This document shows positions 45,195 to 56,209 of a stretch of 64,000 nt of DNA, one piece after another. This DNA is from Calycina herbarum (lineage: Eukaryota; Ascomycota; Leotiomycetes; Helotiales; Pezizellaceae), in assembly GCA_001414485.1 (NCBI GenBank), contig LLEY01000206.1, forward strand, positions 1-64,000, written 5' to 3'. Each line of letters begins with the position of its first letter. Positions within the stretch are counted from its first letter, which is position 1. Position numbers and translations under genes: made by a program. A model generated the notes under the pieces. That model was not told the origin of the DNA. It did not search any database and saw only the letters and a program-made list of their open reading frames with translations.

Positions 45195-46963
45195 ATGGCT
45201 GCAGCTTTTGATATTATTGTTATTGGAGGTAAAAATATCCGGAGGTGATTGTTCGAGGAGTTTTCTAGTACTAAAGCATGTATAGCTGGTCCAACTGGAC
45301 TATTCAATGCTGTCCTCGCTCGCCAGTTGGGACTTTCTGTTTGTGTAATTGGTGAGTTGATTTGCGTCCCTTCCACTCGGGTTCCAATTGCTAACTTTTA
45401 TCCAGAGAAAAGAGCTGGTCCATTAGAAGTGGGAAGAGCAGACGCCTTGAACGCCCGTACTCAACAAGTCCTAGACGTAGCAGGTATTTTGAAAGATCTT
45501 CGACCATTCGGTCTCCAATGCAACAGTAAGTTCATAACTTTCAAGATGACCAGAGGTCCACATAGAACTAACCACCCAAAAAGCAAGTTCAATTTTCAAA
45601 GATGGTGCCTTTCAAAGCCGCAACAACCGGTGGTGGGTAAACATCAAAAACTCAGCCTACAAAGAATTCCTCATGATTGGACAATCCGACGTTGAGAAGG
45701 CCCTTGTAAAGAATCTCGATATTGATGTTATTTACAACACTGAGGTGGAATCCGTTTCTGAATCGACTACTGGTGCATCAGTAACCATCAAAGACAAGAC
45801 TTTTAACACAAAATATGTCATTGCAGCTGATGGAGGTCAATCTCCAGTGCGAAAAGCATTGGGTATTGAGTTCATAGGCGACAAACCCAATATGTGTTGG
45901 GCTGTCTTGGATACTTTCATCAAAACTGATTTCCCGGTTTGCGATGAAATTATTAGTTTTGAGGAGAATGGACAGAGTAGAGTTTCTTGGATTCCAAGGT
46001 ATGTTCAATCTCTCAATGGCGGAAAATTGGGATTGGGGTAGCTAACACGATAACAGAGAGAGAGGAATGGCAAGATTCTACATCTTGCTGGAAGGAGAAG
46101 TGACGCAAGAAAAATCCGAAGAGTCCGTGAGAAGTCACATGAAACCATACAACGTCGAATTCGTCAAGACAGAATGGTTTTCCACATACAATGGTACCTC
46201 ACTATCCCCCCACTTCGTTACAAAGATAGCTGACAAAAATTCAGTACAAGAACGAGTAGCAGAATCTTTCCTTTCCCCGCTTTCCCGCATAGTTCTTGCA
46301 GGAGATGCAAGCCACATTCACGCCGTAAACGGGGGCCAAGGTCTCAACACAGGAGTTGCAGACGCGTTCGCACTCACATGGCGTCTCTACTTCGCCATCA
46401 AGTCCGAAACAGAAACTGGTCCGAAATTACCACATGTTTTGAGCTCGTACGACGTCGAAAGACGGGTTACTGCTCAAACAGTTGTGAATGTGGCTGGGAA
46501 ACTAGTCCGCAGTACCTTGAGAACTGCGCAAGAGTATGTGGAACTCGTTGAAAAAAGTGCTGCTAACATCACTGGAATGGGAATCACCTACGCTGCAAAC
46601 TCCCCAACAGTCATTGAAGGTACTGTCGGAGACTTTGTAGCTGGTGCTCGTTGCCCTGATATCGAGTTCCTGAAAGCTGGTGTTGTGAAGTTACGACTTT
46701 ATGAGTTATTGAGATACGGAAACTTTGTTCTCATCAAGTCGCCGTGTGTAAAATTCGAGACACCGTCTTGGTTAGAAGGAAAACTTCAAATTTGGGACAT
46801 AGAGAAGTATGAAGATGGATGGCTCTTGAAGACTGGATCGGGAGCGAAACTATTCACAAACTCGGTTTTTGCTGAGCATTCAGCGGTGGTTATCAGACCT
46901 GATTTGTATGTGGGCTTTGCTGGGGCAGATCCATCTGTTTACTTTGGGGAATATCTTGTATAA
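45195..46963 (+). CDS. FAD-dependent aromatic-ring monooxygenase (PheA/TfdB type)
   Basis: Six exons, 45195-45228, 45286-45351, 45406-45525, 45584-45998, 46057-46193 and 46245-46963, join in frame to 496 residues. It is a class A flavoprotein hydroxylase: the dinucleotide fold IIVIGAGPTG (residues 7-16) has its GAG split by intron 1, the DG motif is in VIAADGGQSPVRKALGI, and the GD motif GDASHIHAVNGGQGLNTG starts near residue 277. The C-terminus has the thioredoxin-like lobe of phenol-hydroxylase relatives (VGDFVAGARCPD...LRLYELLRYGNFVLI). It uses NAD(P)H and O2, usually to hydroxylate a phenolic or aromatic substrate. Next to the isocyanide synthase it is a candidate tailoring enzyme acting on an aromatic isonitrile. 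It is followed in the same direction by an MFS gene. Confidence 0.88.
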
Positions 46964-47858
46964 TTTAGGAGAGAATAGAAGGACAAATTCATGAGGATTG
47001 AAACCATTCTCAGCCAAACTTGAAAATCGCAAAAAATATTGGATCGCTATTTTCCCTGAAGTCCACGACCCTTTCTCGCTTACTGCACTGTAAGCACAAG
47101 TAATATCTCGATGATGCCCAATACTTAGAAAAGGGCAAGGACTGACCCACGGAAAACTTCATTGTTGCCCAAAGTTCCATTCCAAACTTCGAAGATTTCG
47201 TCCACATTTTCCAACAAATCGTAAGTTCATACGTCAGATGAGAAAAAAGTTTCACCCCGTCGACTGACGGACATCTTTTCTCAACCGGACGTCACACCAC
47301 GAAGGTGTATTTCTTATCCACTCCCCATAAACATCGCCTCATGACAAAAGGGAAGGAGGCATGGCAGAGGAAGGTCCGATGCAGAAGGCAATGCAAGGTA
47401 GATCTACTCCCATGTCGTGCATCAAACCAGGGTCCACAACCAGGGGGCAACTTTATCTTCGACTTTCCCTTTTAACCCTGAAGGATCACCAATTCGTCGC
47501 CCTCCTCCGATCAGCACCCCTCCAAACAAAGCATTACCCGAATCTTTGCCGGAAAGGTGTGGAGCTGTGTTTAAAATAGAGGACTGCCGGCTCCCACCAT
47601 CTATTGCGTGAGAGTGTGAGCTGGGAGTTAGTAAGTTCCACTCGAAATCTGGAAAATATTTTTTGACCCCGGATGGAACCTTGGCATCTTCGCCACGCTT
47701 GTGTTTTTTTCTTCTTACTACTGCATCTCGTACCTTGATACCTTAATAGCGTGTTGTATATTTGCTTGCTTGGATTCATGGATGTTTGGAGGAAACATCA
47801 GAGCAATAACGAGAGGCCAGGAGTAAAGAAGTAGATTGGCGACGCTCAAGAATCTAAT
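46964..47858. other. Intergenic, no gene seen
   Basis: Spacer between the codirectional monooxygenase and MFS genes; presumably 3' UTR, then promoter. Short frames near 47.4 kb have no features. Confidence 0.5.
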
Positions 47859-49715
47859 ATGGCTTCAGAAAAAGACGCAGAGACCATAGGGTCAGACTCC
47901 ACGACTACTGTGGCTGGGGAAAAGCAAGGAGACGTGGAGAAAGGTCCCTCGAACTCAATGAACCCATCAATACCAGGAGAAAAACAAACAGATGGAGGTG
48001 TCAGAAAACCACCACTTGGTGGAGAGGAAACTCCGGCTGTCCCTCCACCCGTTACATTTCCAGATGGCGGTTTCGTAGCTTGGTCCCAAGTAGCAATGGG
48101 TTTCCTGATAATGTTTAGCACTTGGTAGGTCCCCATCTCACTCTCATAGGGGCACGTTGAATACTTACCCGTCTTTTCAAGGGGACTTATAAACGCCTGG
48201 GGAATTTTCCAAACATACTACAACACACCTCCCTCCCTCGGCACCAAATCAGCCATATCTTGGATAGGCTCAACACAATCATGCCTCCTCCTCCTTTCCG
48301 GCGCCATCGTATGTCTTCCTCCTCATCAAACCTTCACTCATCCCTTTTTTCAATTTAGTGATGAGTACTAACCAAAAACCAGTGGGGAAGAGCAATAGAC
48401 AAAGGCTACGCCAGAACCCTAACAACAATCGGTTCCCTCCTAATAATCCTCTCCCTTTTCCTAACCTCTCTTTCCTCCTCACACCGCTCCTCCGCCTCCC
48501 CTCGGAAAGATAATCTAGTATACTACCAAATTCTCCTCTCTCGTAAGGCAAACCCCCTCAACTCTCAACTGCCCCTCTATTCTCCACGCCCCCATACTTT
48601 CCATCTCACTTCTTCTCCAAAGACCCATGCTAAACAAACCAACAGAAGGAGTCCTAGGCGGTCTAGGAATGGGCCTAACATTCCTAACCTCCGTCGGCGT
48701 CCCCGCAACCTACTTCCTCAAACGTCGCGCCCTAGCAACAGGAATAGTAACCACGGGCGCCAGTCTAGGAGGAATCGTGTATCCGATAGTTTTCGAGTAT
48801 TTACTTGAAAAATATGGGTTTCGATGGGCATTGAGAGTTTTGGGTTTCATGGCCGTGAGTCTCCCTCCTGAATCCGTTTCGTTTCCTTTTCGACTTTCGA
48901 TTTTTCGCTACCTCTCCCCTTCCCTTTCCCAACCTTCTCTTCCCGAAAGCCCACGGAGCAGAGGAGAAAGAAGAAGTGAAAACCAGACTGATAACCCCCC
49001 AGACCTTAACCCTCGCCCTATCCTGCCTCCTAATTCGCCAACGCCGTGATCTTCCCCAAAAGCCCAAACAGCCTCTAATTCAATTCGCAGCCCTGCGCGA
49101 TCCAAAATACACACTCCTCGTCCTCGGAATGTGTGCTTCCTTCTTCGGATGTTACATCCCCTACTACTACCTCCAATCCCGAATCGTAGATGCACACATA
49201 AACCTGCACGGCCTGCGGAACTTTTACTTCATTTGTCTCTTGAATGCCGGGGGTGTATTTGGGAGGTTGGCGCCTAATGTTTTGGCTGATAAGTGAGTTT
49301 ATCTCCACTCGAGGGGCAGAGGTTGATCAAAAAGGGCTAACAAGAAAGTAGAATCGGTCCAGTAAACGTCCACATCCTCGTCGTCTTCGTCGGCGGCATT
49401 TTAATCTTCATCTGGCCCTTCGTCCTCAACCTACCCGGTCTAATAATTTTCGCCCTAATCTACGGATTCTTCTCAGGAGCATTCATCTCCCTCCCTCCCG
49501 CAACGATAGGAAGCGTAACTCCCGACATGTCGCAATTCGGCGCGCGTTTAGGGCTCGCAGTAACGATCAATGGACTAGGACTATTGTCTGGCCCACCGAT
49601 TGCCGGGGCGTTGATAGCTTCCAAAGCGGGGTATACGGGTGCCGCGGTGTTGGCGGGGTTGGTTGTTGTACTTGGCTCTGGAATGCTGTTAGCTGGACGT
49701 TTCATAAAGAAATAG
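47859..49715 (+). CDS. MFS transporter, monocarboxylate-transporter-like
   Basis: Six exons, 47859-48124, 48182-48308, 48383-48542, 48646-48854, 49003-49292 and 49352-49715, join in frame to 471 residues. The cytosolic N-terminus (~70 residues) is polar. The PPPVTFPDGGFVAWSQV entry is typical of fungal monocarboxylate-type MFS proteins, followed by TM1 (VAMGFLIMFSTWGLINAWGIF). A loop reads YYQILLSQGVLGGLGMGL, then KRRALATGIVTTGASLGGIVYP (the family's KRRALA-GIA-SG-S-GG). Later segments include ALRDPKYTLLVLGMCASFFGCYIPYYYL and GRLAPNVLADKIGPVNV. About 12 helices are expected. The last intron's acceptor was chosen to give ADKIGP. A likely exporter or importer of a small acid; in this setting it could export the cluster product. 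Confidence 0.87.
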
Positions 49716-50126
49716 GAGGGTGTTGGGTAATTTGATTTTAGAAAAATTAGAAATTCCATCTTTTTGTTGTCCTCGGAGAAGGAAAGGGATTGATAGATGC
49801 CATTTTCGACAGTGTTCCGTGTGATGATACCAAACAATGTACTATAACTTACCGAGAGGAAATGAAAGGTTCTCTCTCTTACCTAGAAATAGAGACCATG
49901 GATAAGTGCTTGTAGCTATTCGTAGCGGGTCAGTGAACGTACTTGAAGAAGCCGTATTTCATTCTCCGAAAGCCTTCGCACATTTGATCAAAAAGTCATT
50001 CCACCAGACCCCCTGGTGTACTCTATAATTGTTAGACGGGGGGTTTCTGTAAATCTTTGGTTTTTCATTTTGCAATGTCTCTCTATGCTTGCTTTTTCAT
50101 TAAATTTCGTAGACGTCTTTCATCCA
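49716..50126. other. Intergenic, no gene seen
   Basis: Convergent spacer between the MFS and dehydrogenase genes. Only 3' UTR sequence is expected. Confidence 0.5.
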
Positions 50127-51866
50127 TCAGTTTCCGCCCCAAGTGATAGTCTTGGTCGTTTGATATTCTGCCAATCCATACTTGCTGCCCTCTCTCCCAA
50201 ACCCAGATTCCTTAACACCTCCAAATGGTGCAGCAGGGTCACTAATGAGTCCTGTGTTCACACCAACCATTCCAACCTCCAAAGCCTCAGCGACTCTCGT
50301 CACTCTCTGTAAGTCCTTGGAAAAGAAGTATCCCGCAAGACCAACGTCCGATGAGTTGGCGACTTTGATGACTTCCTCTTCCGTCTCAAATTTAAAAAGT
50401 CCTGCAACAGGACCGAAAGTTTCCTCTGATGCCAAATCCATATCGGCTGTCATTCCAGTAATCACAGTTGGCTGAAAGAAATTCTCTCCAAGCTCTGGCA
50501 TCTTTTGTCCACCTTGGATAACCTTTCCTCCCTTCTTTACGGCATCGCGAACGTGAGCATCGACTTTGCTGATAGCGCGATCGTGGATGAGAGGTCCGTG
50601 AGTGACGCCCTCTGTGTAGCCCCCTCCAACACTAAATTCCTTGACCTTTGCTGCAAAGTTCTCTGCGAACTTGTCGTAGATTCCGGACTGAATAAAAAGT
50701 CGGTTTGCGCACACACAGGTCTGTCCGGAGGAGCGGAATTTGCTTGCTAAAGCCCCAGCAACGGCGACATCTAGATCTGCGTCATCAAAGACAATAAATG
50801 GAGAATTGCCTCCTAGCTCGAAAGAAAGTTTCTTAAGGGTGGATGAAGATTGTTTCATGAGGAGTTTACCAACGCCAGTTGAGCCTGTGAAGGAAACTTT
50901 CTTCACAATTGGAGATGTGGTGAGAACTTCTCCGACCTCTGGTGTATTTTTGAGCGCGCTGATAATATTAACAACCCCTTTGGGGATTCCAGCTCGGTGG
51001 GCGAGTTCGGCAATAGCGAGTGATGTGAAGGGAGTCTCTCCAGGAGATTTAGCCACTACTGTGCAGCCAGCTGCAAGAGCAGGACCAACCTTTCTGGTTA
51101 TCATGGCTGCTGGGAAATTCCATCTGTTGATGTCAGTTCCATATTCCAAACTCGCATTGCATCTCTCACGGTGTAATCAGCCCACAAACTCCCACCGGCT
51201 CTTTAATTGTGACAATTCGGTTTCCGGAAATCGATGCTGGAATAGTGTCCCCGTAAATCCGTGGTGCTTCTTCGCTGAACCATTCGAAGAAATTGGCTGC
51301 ATATGTTGCTTCTCCTTTGGCATCTGCTAGGGGTTTCCCATTCTCCCACGTAATAAGGGTCGCGATATCCTCCGAGTTCTCGACCTAGTTTCCGTATTAG
51401 CTTGCTATTCATATCCAGCAGCAGTTCCATTGTTTATACCATCAAGTCGTACCACTTTCGCAGAAGCTTCGAGCGCTCGCGGCCAGTTTTGGCTTTGAAG
51501 GAGGGGAATGCGGCCGCCGCAGCATCAATTGCAATCTTCGTGTCTTCCGCATCAAATTCGGGGGCGGTTCCAACCAGCTTTCCTGAAGTCGGATCTAAAA
51601 GATGGTCAGCAAACTGTGTTCCCCAATGGATAGGACTCCATACCAAAGACCTCAAAGGTCTTCCCGGACTTTGCCTTTACCCACTCTCCGTTAACATAGG
51701 CAACATTGAGCTTCAATAAAGAAGGGTCGTTGAGTTTCGGCACAACGTGTGATAGCGTAGAAGCTGGGCGGGAGCATAATGATGGCAACGAGAATGGCTG
51801 GAATCGTGATCGTACGAGAGTTCGTGAAGCAGAAGCTGCCGCAGTTGTTTTGAAGATGGTCGACAT
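50127..51866 (-). CDS. Succinate-semialdehyde dehydrogenase-type aldehyde dehydrogenase
   Basis: Exons 51644-51866, 51440-51594, 51170-51384 and 50127-51123 on the minus strand join in frame to 529 residues. NAD(P)-dependent oxidation of an aldehyde to an acid; by similarity succinate semialdehyde in the GABA shunt. Key sites: general base Glu300 in SFELGGNSPFIV, nucleophile Cys334 in SGQTCVCANR (the CVC pair is typical of SSADH), the NAD-fold loop GSTGVG, and EETFGPV near the C-terminus. The N-terminal ~45 residues are Ser/Arg/Ala-rich, fitting a mitochondrial presequence; the start at 51866 was taken as the first ATG of that leader. It may be primary metabolism that merely abuts the isocyanide genes, or a tailoring dehydrogenase. 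Confidence 0.9.
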
Positions 51867-52786
51867 TGTGAGGATATGGAAATGAAGCAAACAACGCTCG
51901 TCAAGTCAGGACTGAGTTACCGTGTTGACACCATTAAGAAGCTGATTCTTGTAAGACTCCAATTGATTTGAAAAGAAGGAGAATTTTCTTGTAACTGTTG
52001 GGAAAAGCGGACAGCAGGTTGAATGTCACAAAGATACACCTGGTGGGGTAGCTGTCGCCACTTTCCGCGATAGCTTCAACTCCGTAAGGTTAAGCCGATT
52101 CCGATTCGACTCCGATATTTCCATGGTCACGTGCCTGGAAATTGATTTTTTGCCGCCCTTTAACTACTCAAGATGTGCAACAAAATATGCAACTCAATCC
52201 AAAAGGGGTTGAACTTGACCGAGACCGGACTTCCTGATTCCTTCTTAGCATCAGGCTTTTCAATTTCCATGCTCATAATTACCCTCTTCGAACCTCTGTT
52301 GCTATCAATTGCACGGCTAGTTGCCATGTTTAGCTACACTACGATCAACAAGGGGGTTTTCTACTCTCCCCCCCACCCCCCCCCCTTAACTGTCTGTAGA
52401 CCGCACAGACATTTCACAGCCAGACTACCCTTGCACATGACAGACAGTTAAGGGGGGGGGATAGTACAACAGGACCAGTTCCTCCCCCGCGCTTCCCCGC
52501 ACCACACCATCCGCTATGCTAGTACTAGTCCCGCATGGTACCTGGTAGAAGAGGGGAAGTTGGAAGGTTCCTAGAACACAAAATGTAAGCAGATAGCCTG
52601 TTTGTCGTGCTTCGGAAGCACACATGCAACCTTGGGAACAGGTAGAAAAGTGCTACAGCAAGTACCGGAAGAATTACCGCTGAACATCATATATAAAACC
52701 ATGGCTTCTGCCTCGTTGCTCTCGTGGAACTCCCCTTTTCTACTTCGCTTCGCTCCGTGCAAACTTCTCGGGGTTACAAGTGTGCA
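51867..52786. other. Intergenic with a TIR element
   Basis: Divergent promoters of the dehydrogenase and GH79 genes. It contains the second copy of the small TIR element at 52362-52466. Nothing coding. Confidence 0.55.
52362..52466 (-). repeat. Small TIR element (MITE-like), copy 2
   Basis: Opposite orientation to the copy at 43705-43800. Core and both ACTGTCTGT arms match nearly base for base; the C-run at the left end is longer (over 10 C). It starts TACTCTCC and ends GGATAGTA. Two near-identical copies 8.6 kb apart argue for a mobile, non-autonomous element and against chance palindromes. Confidence 0.75.
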
Positions 52787-54605
52787 ATGGCCAAAATGGC
52801 TCCTCGAGCAAGATTCCTGGCAATTGCCAATGCCTTCTTTCAATTGATAGCTTCTACTCATGCCAACGTGCTGGCAATATCTAACAAGCTTCCAACGGAA
52901 ATCAAAATAGCTCCCATCTTGGAGGCATTCGTCAGCTACTCAATTGAATTCTCGTCATTCCCGGATTTTGCAGGTAGTCCTCTCCATCTCCGCCATCTAG
53001 CTAGCTTTCATTCTGACACATCTAGGGAACAATTCCCACCCAAATACCTTTTCCAACAATCTATTGAACAATTTGGGCAATTTGACCGGCACAAAACCTC
53101 ATATACGAGTAGGTGGAAATACCCAAGATTACGCTCTTTACAATGCGAAGCTCAAAGTTGCTCTTGAAGGCATCGTCGTCCCCTCGAGATCTTCCGACTA
53201 TCCTACCACCATCTCCATTGGTCCCTCTTACTTCGAGTCCTACAACACATGGCCAGATACCAAGTATATTCACGGGTTCAACATGGGACTCGGGGGAAAT
53301 AACACAGCAGGATGGGAGACTTTGATTGATACCGTGCCTTTGGCGTGTAAAGCCCTTGGAAAGGATAAGTTACTGTGGTGGGAATACGGAAATGAACCAG
53401 ATTTATTCTCCACAAGCGCCCAAGGTCCTGTTCGTCCTCCAACTTGGAACGAATCTACATATGTTGGTCAGTGGCTGAATGCAACTCGAGCGATAAAATC
53501 TCAACTCGCGAAATATTGTCCGGAATTGACATCCAATTCGACATATGGATACCTTGCACCATCGTTTGCAGGTCTTACCAACCACCTTAAGCCAGTCAAA
53601 GCTTGGCAATCTGGGCTCGATGTTGATAAGAACATCAAAATTATATCTTCTCACAAGTGAGTTTCCATCGCGACCTTTTTGGCCTTTGCTAATTGCAAAT
53701 AGCTATATTGGTGGTGCCACACAACCCGGGGTCACTCTCCAAGGGACTCTGATGAACCATACTGTCACCATCCGCTCTGTGAATGCTCAAGCTGAACTTG
53801 GTCAGAACCTCTCATACACGGGATTGCCATTTATTCTTGGGGAAACCAACTCCCTTTACAATCAAGGAAAACCGGGCCTATCTAATGCTTTTGGTGCTGC
53901 TCTGTGGGGTATAGATTTCAACTTGTATTGTGCATCTGTTGGAATACAAAGAGTCCATATGCATATGGTAAGCATCTCGAAACTTGTTTTAACTCATCGA
54001 GCAAGGGTGTTTTCAAAGAGCCGTCTTCGCTCCTCTGCTCTACATGCATTCGATCCCGGCCTGACATTTATCTTTAGGGAACTAATTATCGCTACCAAAG
54101 CTGGCAACCCATCGAAACAAACATCACAACCATGGGGACAAAGCCACCTTATTATGGCCACGTCGTCGTTGCTGCCATGATTGGTGATCAAAGCAAAGGC
54201 AAGACGACAATCACAAATATCAAAACAGACGATGAACGAGAGGCCGTCTACGCAGCCTACACAGGAGAAGGCCTTGCCAGAGTTGCCATCATCAACATGA
54301 GACAATACAACTACACCGTCAACGGAACAAGCTCAGTCCTCAATCCTGTCCCTCGACCAGTGGTAGAATATGATATTCAAGTCCCCGAGAATGCCGGTAG
54401 TGAGGTTGCTATTCAAAGACTTCTTTCGAACGGCTCCGACGCGATCTCAGGATTATCATGGGACGGCATCAGTTACAATTTGGAATTGGACGAAGGAAGA
54501 CCAGTGAAGTTGTATAATGTGACAGTAGGCGAGAAGGCAAAGGTTGAGAATGGGGTTGTGAAGATTGGTATCCCTGATTCGGAAGCTGTTATTTTGACCT
54601 TTTAA
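52787..54605 (+). CDS. Secreted GH79 glycosidase (beta-glucuronidase type)
   Basis: Four exons, 52787-52973, 53026-53656, 53703-53967 and 54078-54605, join in frame to 536 residues. The N-terminus after MAKMAPRARF is a signal peptide (FLAIANAFFQLIASTHA). A (beta/alpha)8 domain carries the acid/base Glu in WWEYGNEPDLF and the nucleophile Glu in FILGETNSLY, the GH79 pattern of fungal beta-glucuronidases. A C-terminal beta domain follows (from about residue 400), ending in the DSEAVILTF typical of this group. It probably removes (4-O-methyl)glucuronic acid from arabinogalactan proteins or related glycans. An in-frame ATG at 52724 would add 21 residues without a better signal peptide. Confidence 0.88.
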
Positions 54606-56209
54606 ATGAGCACTTATTAGGACGATATACGGTCAATGAGAGGGCGTATTTTGGCTGGTCACTCACTGTGAATTTGGTCTACCAGGCAATCCATTGTGGT
54701 ACCTGGTTTTTGGTATGTGAGACGACTCCGAGCCTTCTGTGCGATTTGTTCGCACACGACTGCGAGAATCAGATTAAATCAATTGTTTTTAGAAAGCTAG
54801 AATCTCTCCGCTATTCTATTAGCAATGGGACATTCAAGAAGTGGTGAGCTACTTAATCTAGTGCCGTAGCTCTCTCACTCACACATACTCAATTTCATTC
54901 CCTCATGAATTTACAGGTGCGAGTTGGAGAATTCCACGATCTCGAGTAGAGACTTTTTGACCTCGATAGAGACGGGCCTCCTACGATTGATATATTTCGA
55001 ATGAACAAATCAATTCCTTGTTTTTCTCCTGTTCGTGAAAGCAAGATTCCAGCACTGAATCGAGTCCTCCTGGGCCCAGCATGATAAGCTTCATCCTCAA
55101 CCTTCTTAGCACCGGATTTTCTTTCGGCTTTCTCATTTTTTAAAGATGGTACATAAATGGCGAGTCTTGGCGAGTTTAATGAACTCGGTAGGTAAGAGAG
55201 AGCTTATGATAAATATTAAAAGTAATAGTAAATACATCAGGTTTGTACCAGCCTACCTAGCCCTCGCTGTTCTAATTATCTAGGATAATTCAAGTAAATT
55301 GATCTAAGCACTTAGAACAATGAACTTCTATTATTCGAGCTGTCTGGGTTAATACTTTAGATTATGCTATCGCTGGAGGGGAACCAGCTACTACTTAAAA
55401 TAAATTTCTTGGCTAAGTACGAAAGTGTAATGTTTTCTCTTTTTTAACGCGCTTATCTTGACGAGTGTCTCGCTGAGATAAATCAATCTTCGAAGGGCAT
55501 GGAGTGGGACGGGGGCGTCAAACTGATGACGAAAAAATCCAAATCTTCCACTCTTTGTTCTTCCACTCTTTGTTCCTGAGCAGTCAGCCAGAACCGAATT
55601 TTGCCATCCTTTTTCCCTCGTTACTTTTCCTTAAAAGGAAGTACGTACAGGTACACCAACAATCCTTCATAGCTAAATCACTTTCTTCCGCGCTCTAGAC
55701 AGATGGTAAGTTTTGTTATCAACTGTTACTTTTTGCAAATACCCTTTGCTGGTAAGAGACTCGGTCACTTTTATTGGGAATAGTCTAGGGCTATTTTTTG
55801 TGAAGGTTTATGTTTATGGATTCTCCTAAACCTTGGAAAATAGCTTTTAAGTATTTGAGGATATTTCACGCAACAAGAAAGAGTGACCGCAGAAAATATC
55901 TTAACTGTTCATAGCCCTGACATCATAGGGGCAGCGTTTGTCGAGTATTCCGATATTCACTCGGCAAATATACTAAGTTAATAGGGTTAGTCTGTTATGT
56001 GGTTTGTTTAATTACTCCAATGCACTGAGATAATTTCCTTCTCTCTCTGTAGCAGAAACACTAATTCGACGTCGACAGCACTCCTTTGACTTTGCAATAT
56101 CTTTCTCCAAAGGGCCTCTTCTTCCCTCTTGTCTTTTCTCATTTACCCCATTTACTTTAGCATCATGTCGAGCTCCGAAATAGAAAAGGAGGGTTTAATT
56201 ACTTGACCA
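54606..56209. other. Intergenic, no gene supported
   Basis: 1.6 kb of mixed, partly AT-rich sequence (about 55180-55450). A 64-codon frame at 55504 is Phe/Ser-rich and unsupported. The last 100 bp are pyrimidine-rich, as before a start codon. Confidence 0.5.
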
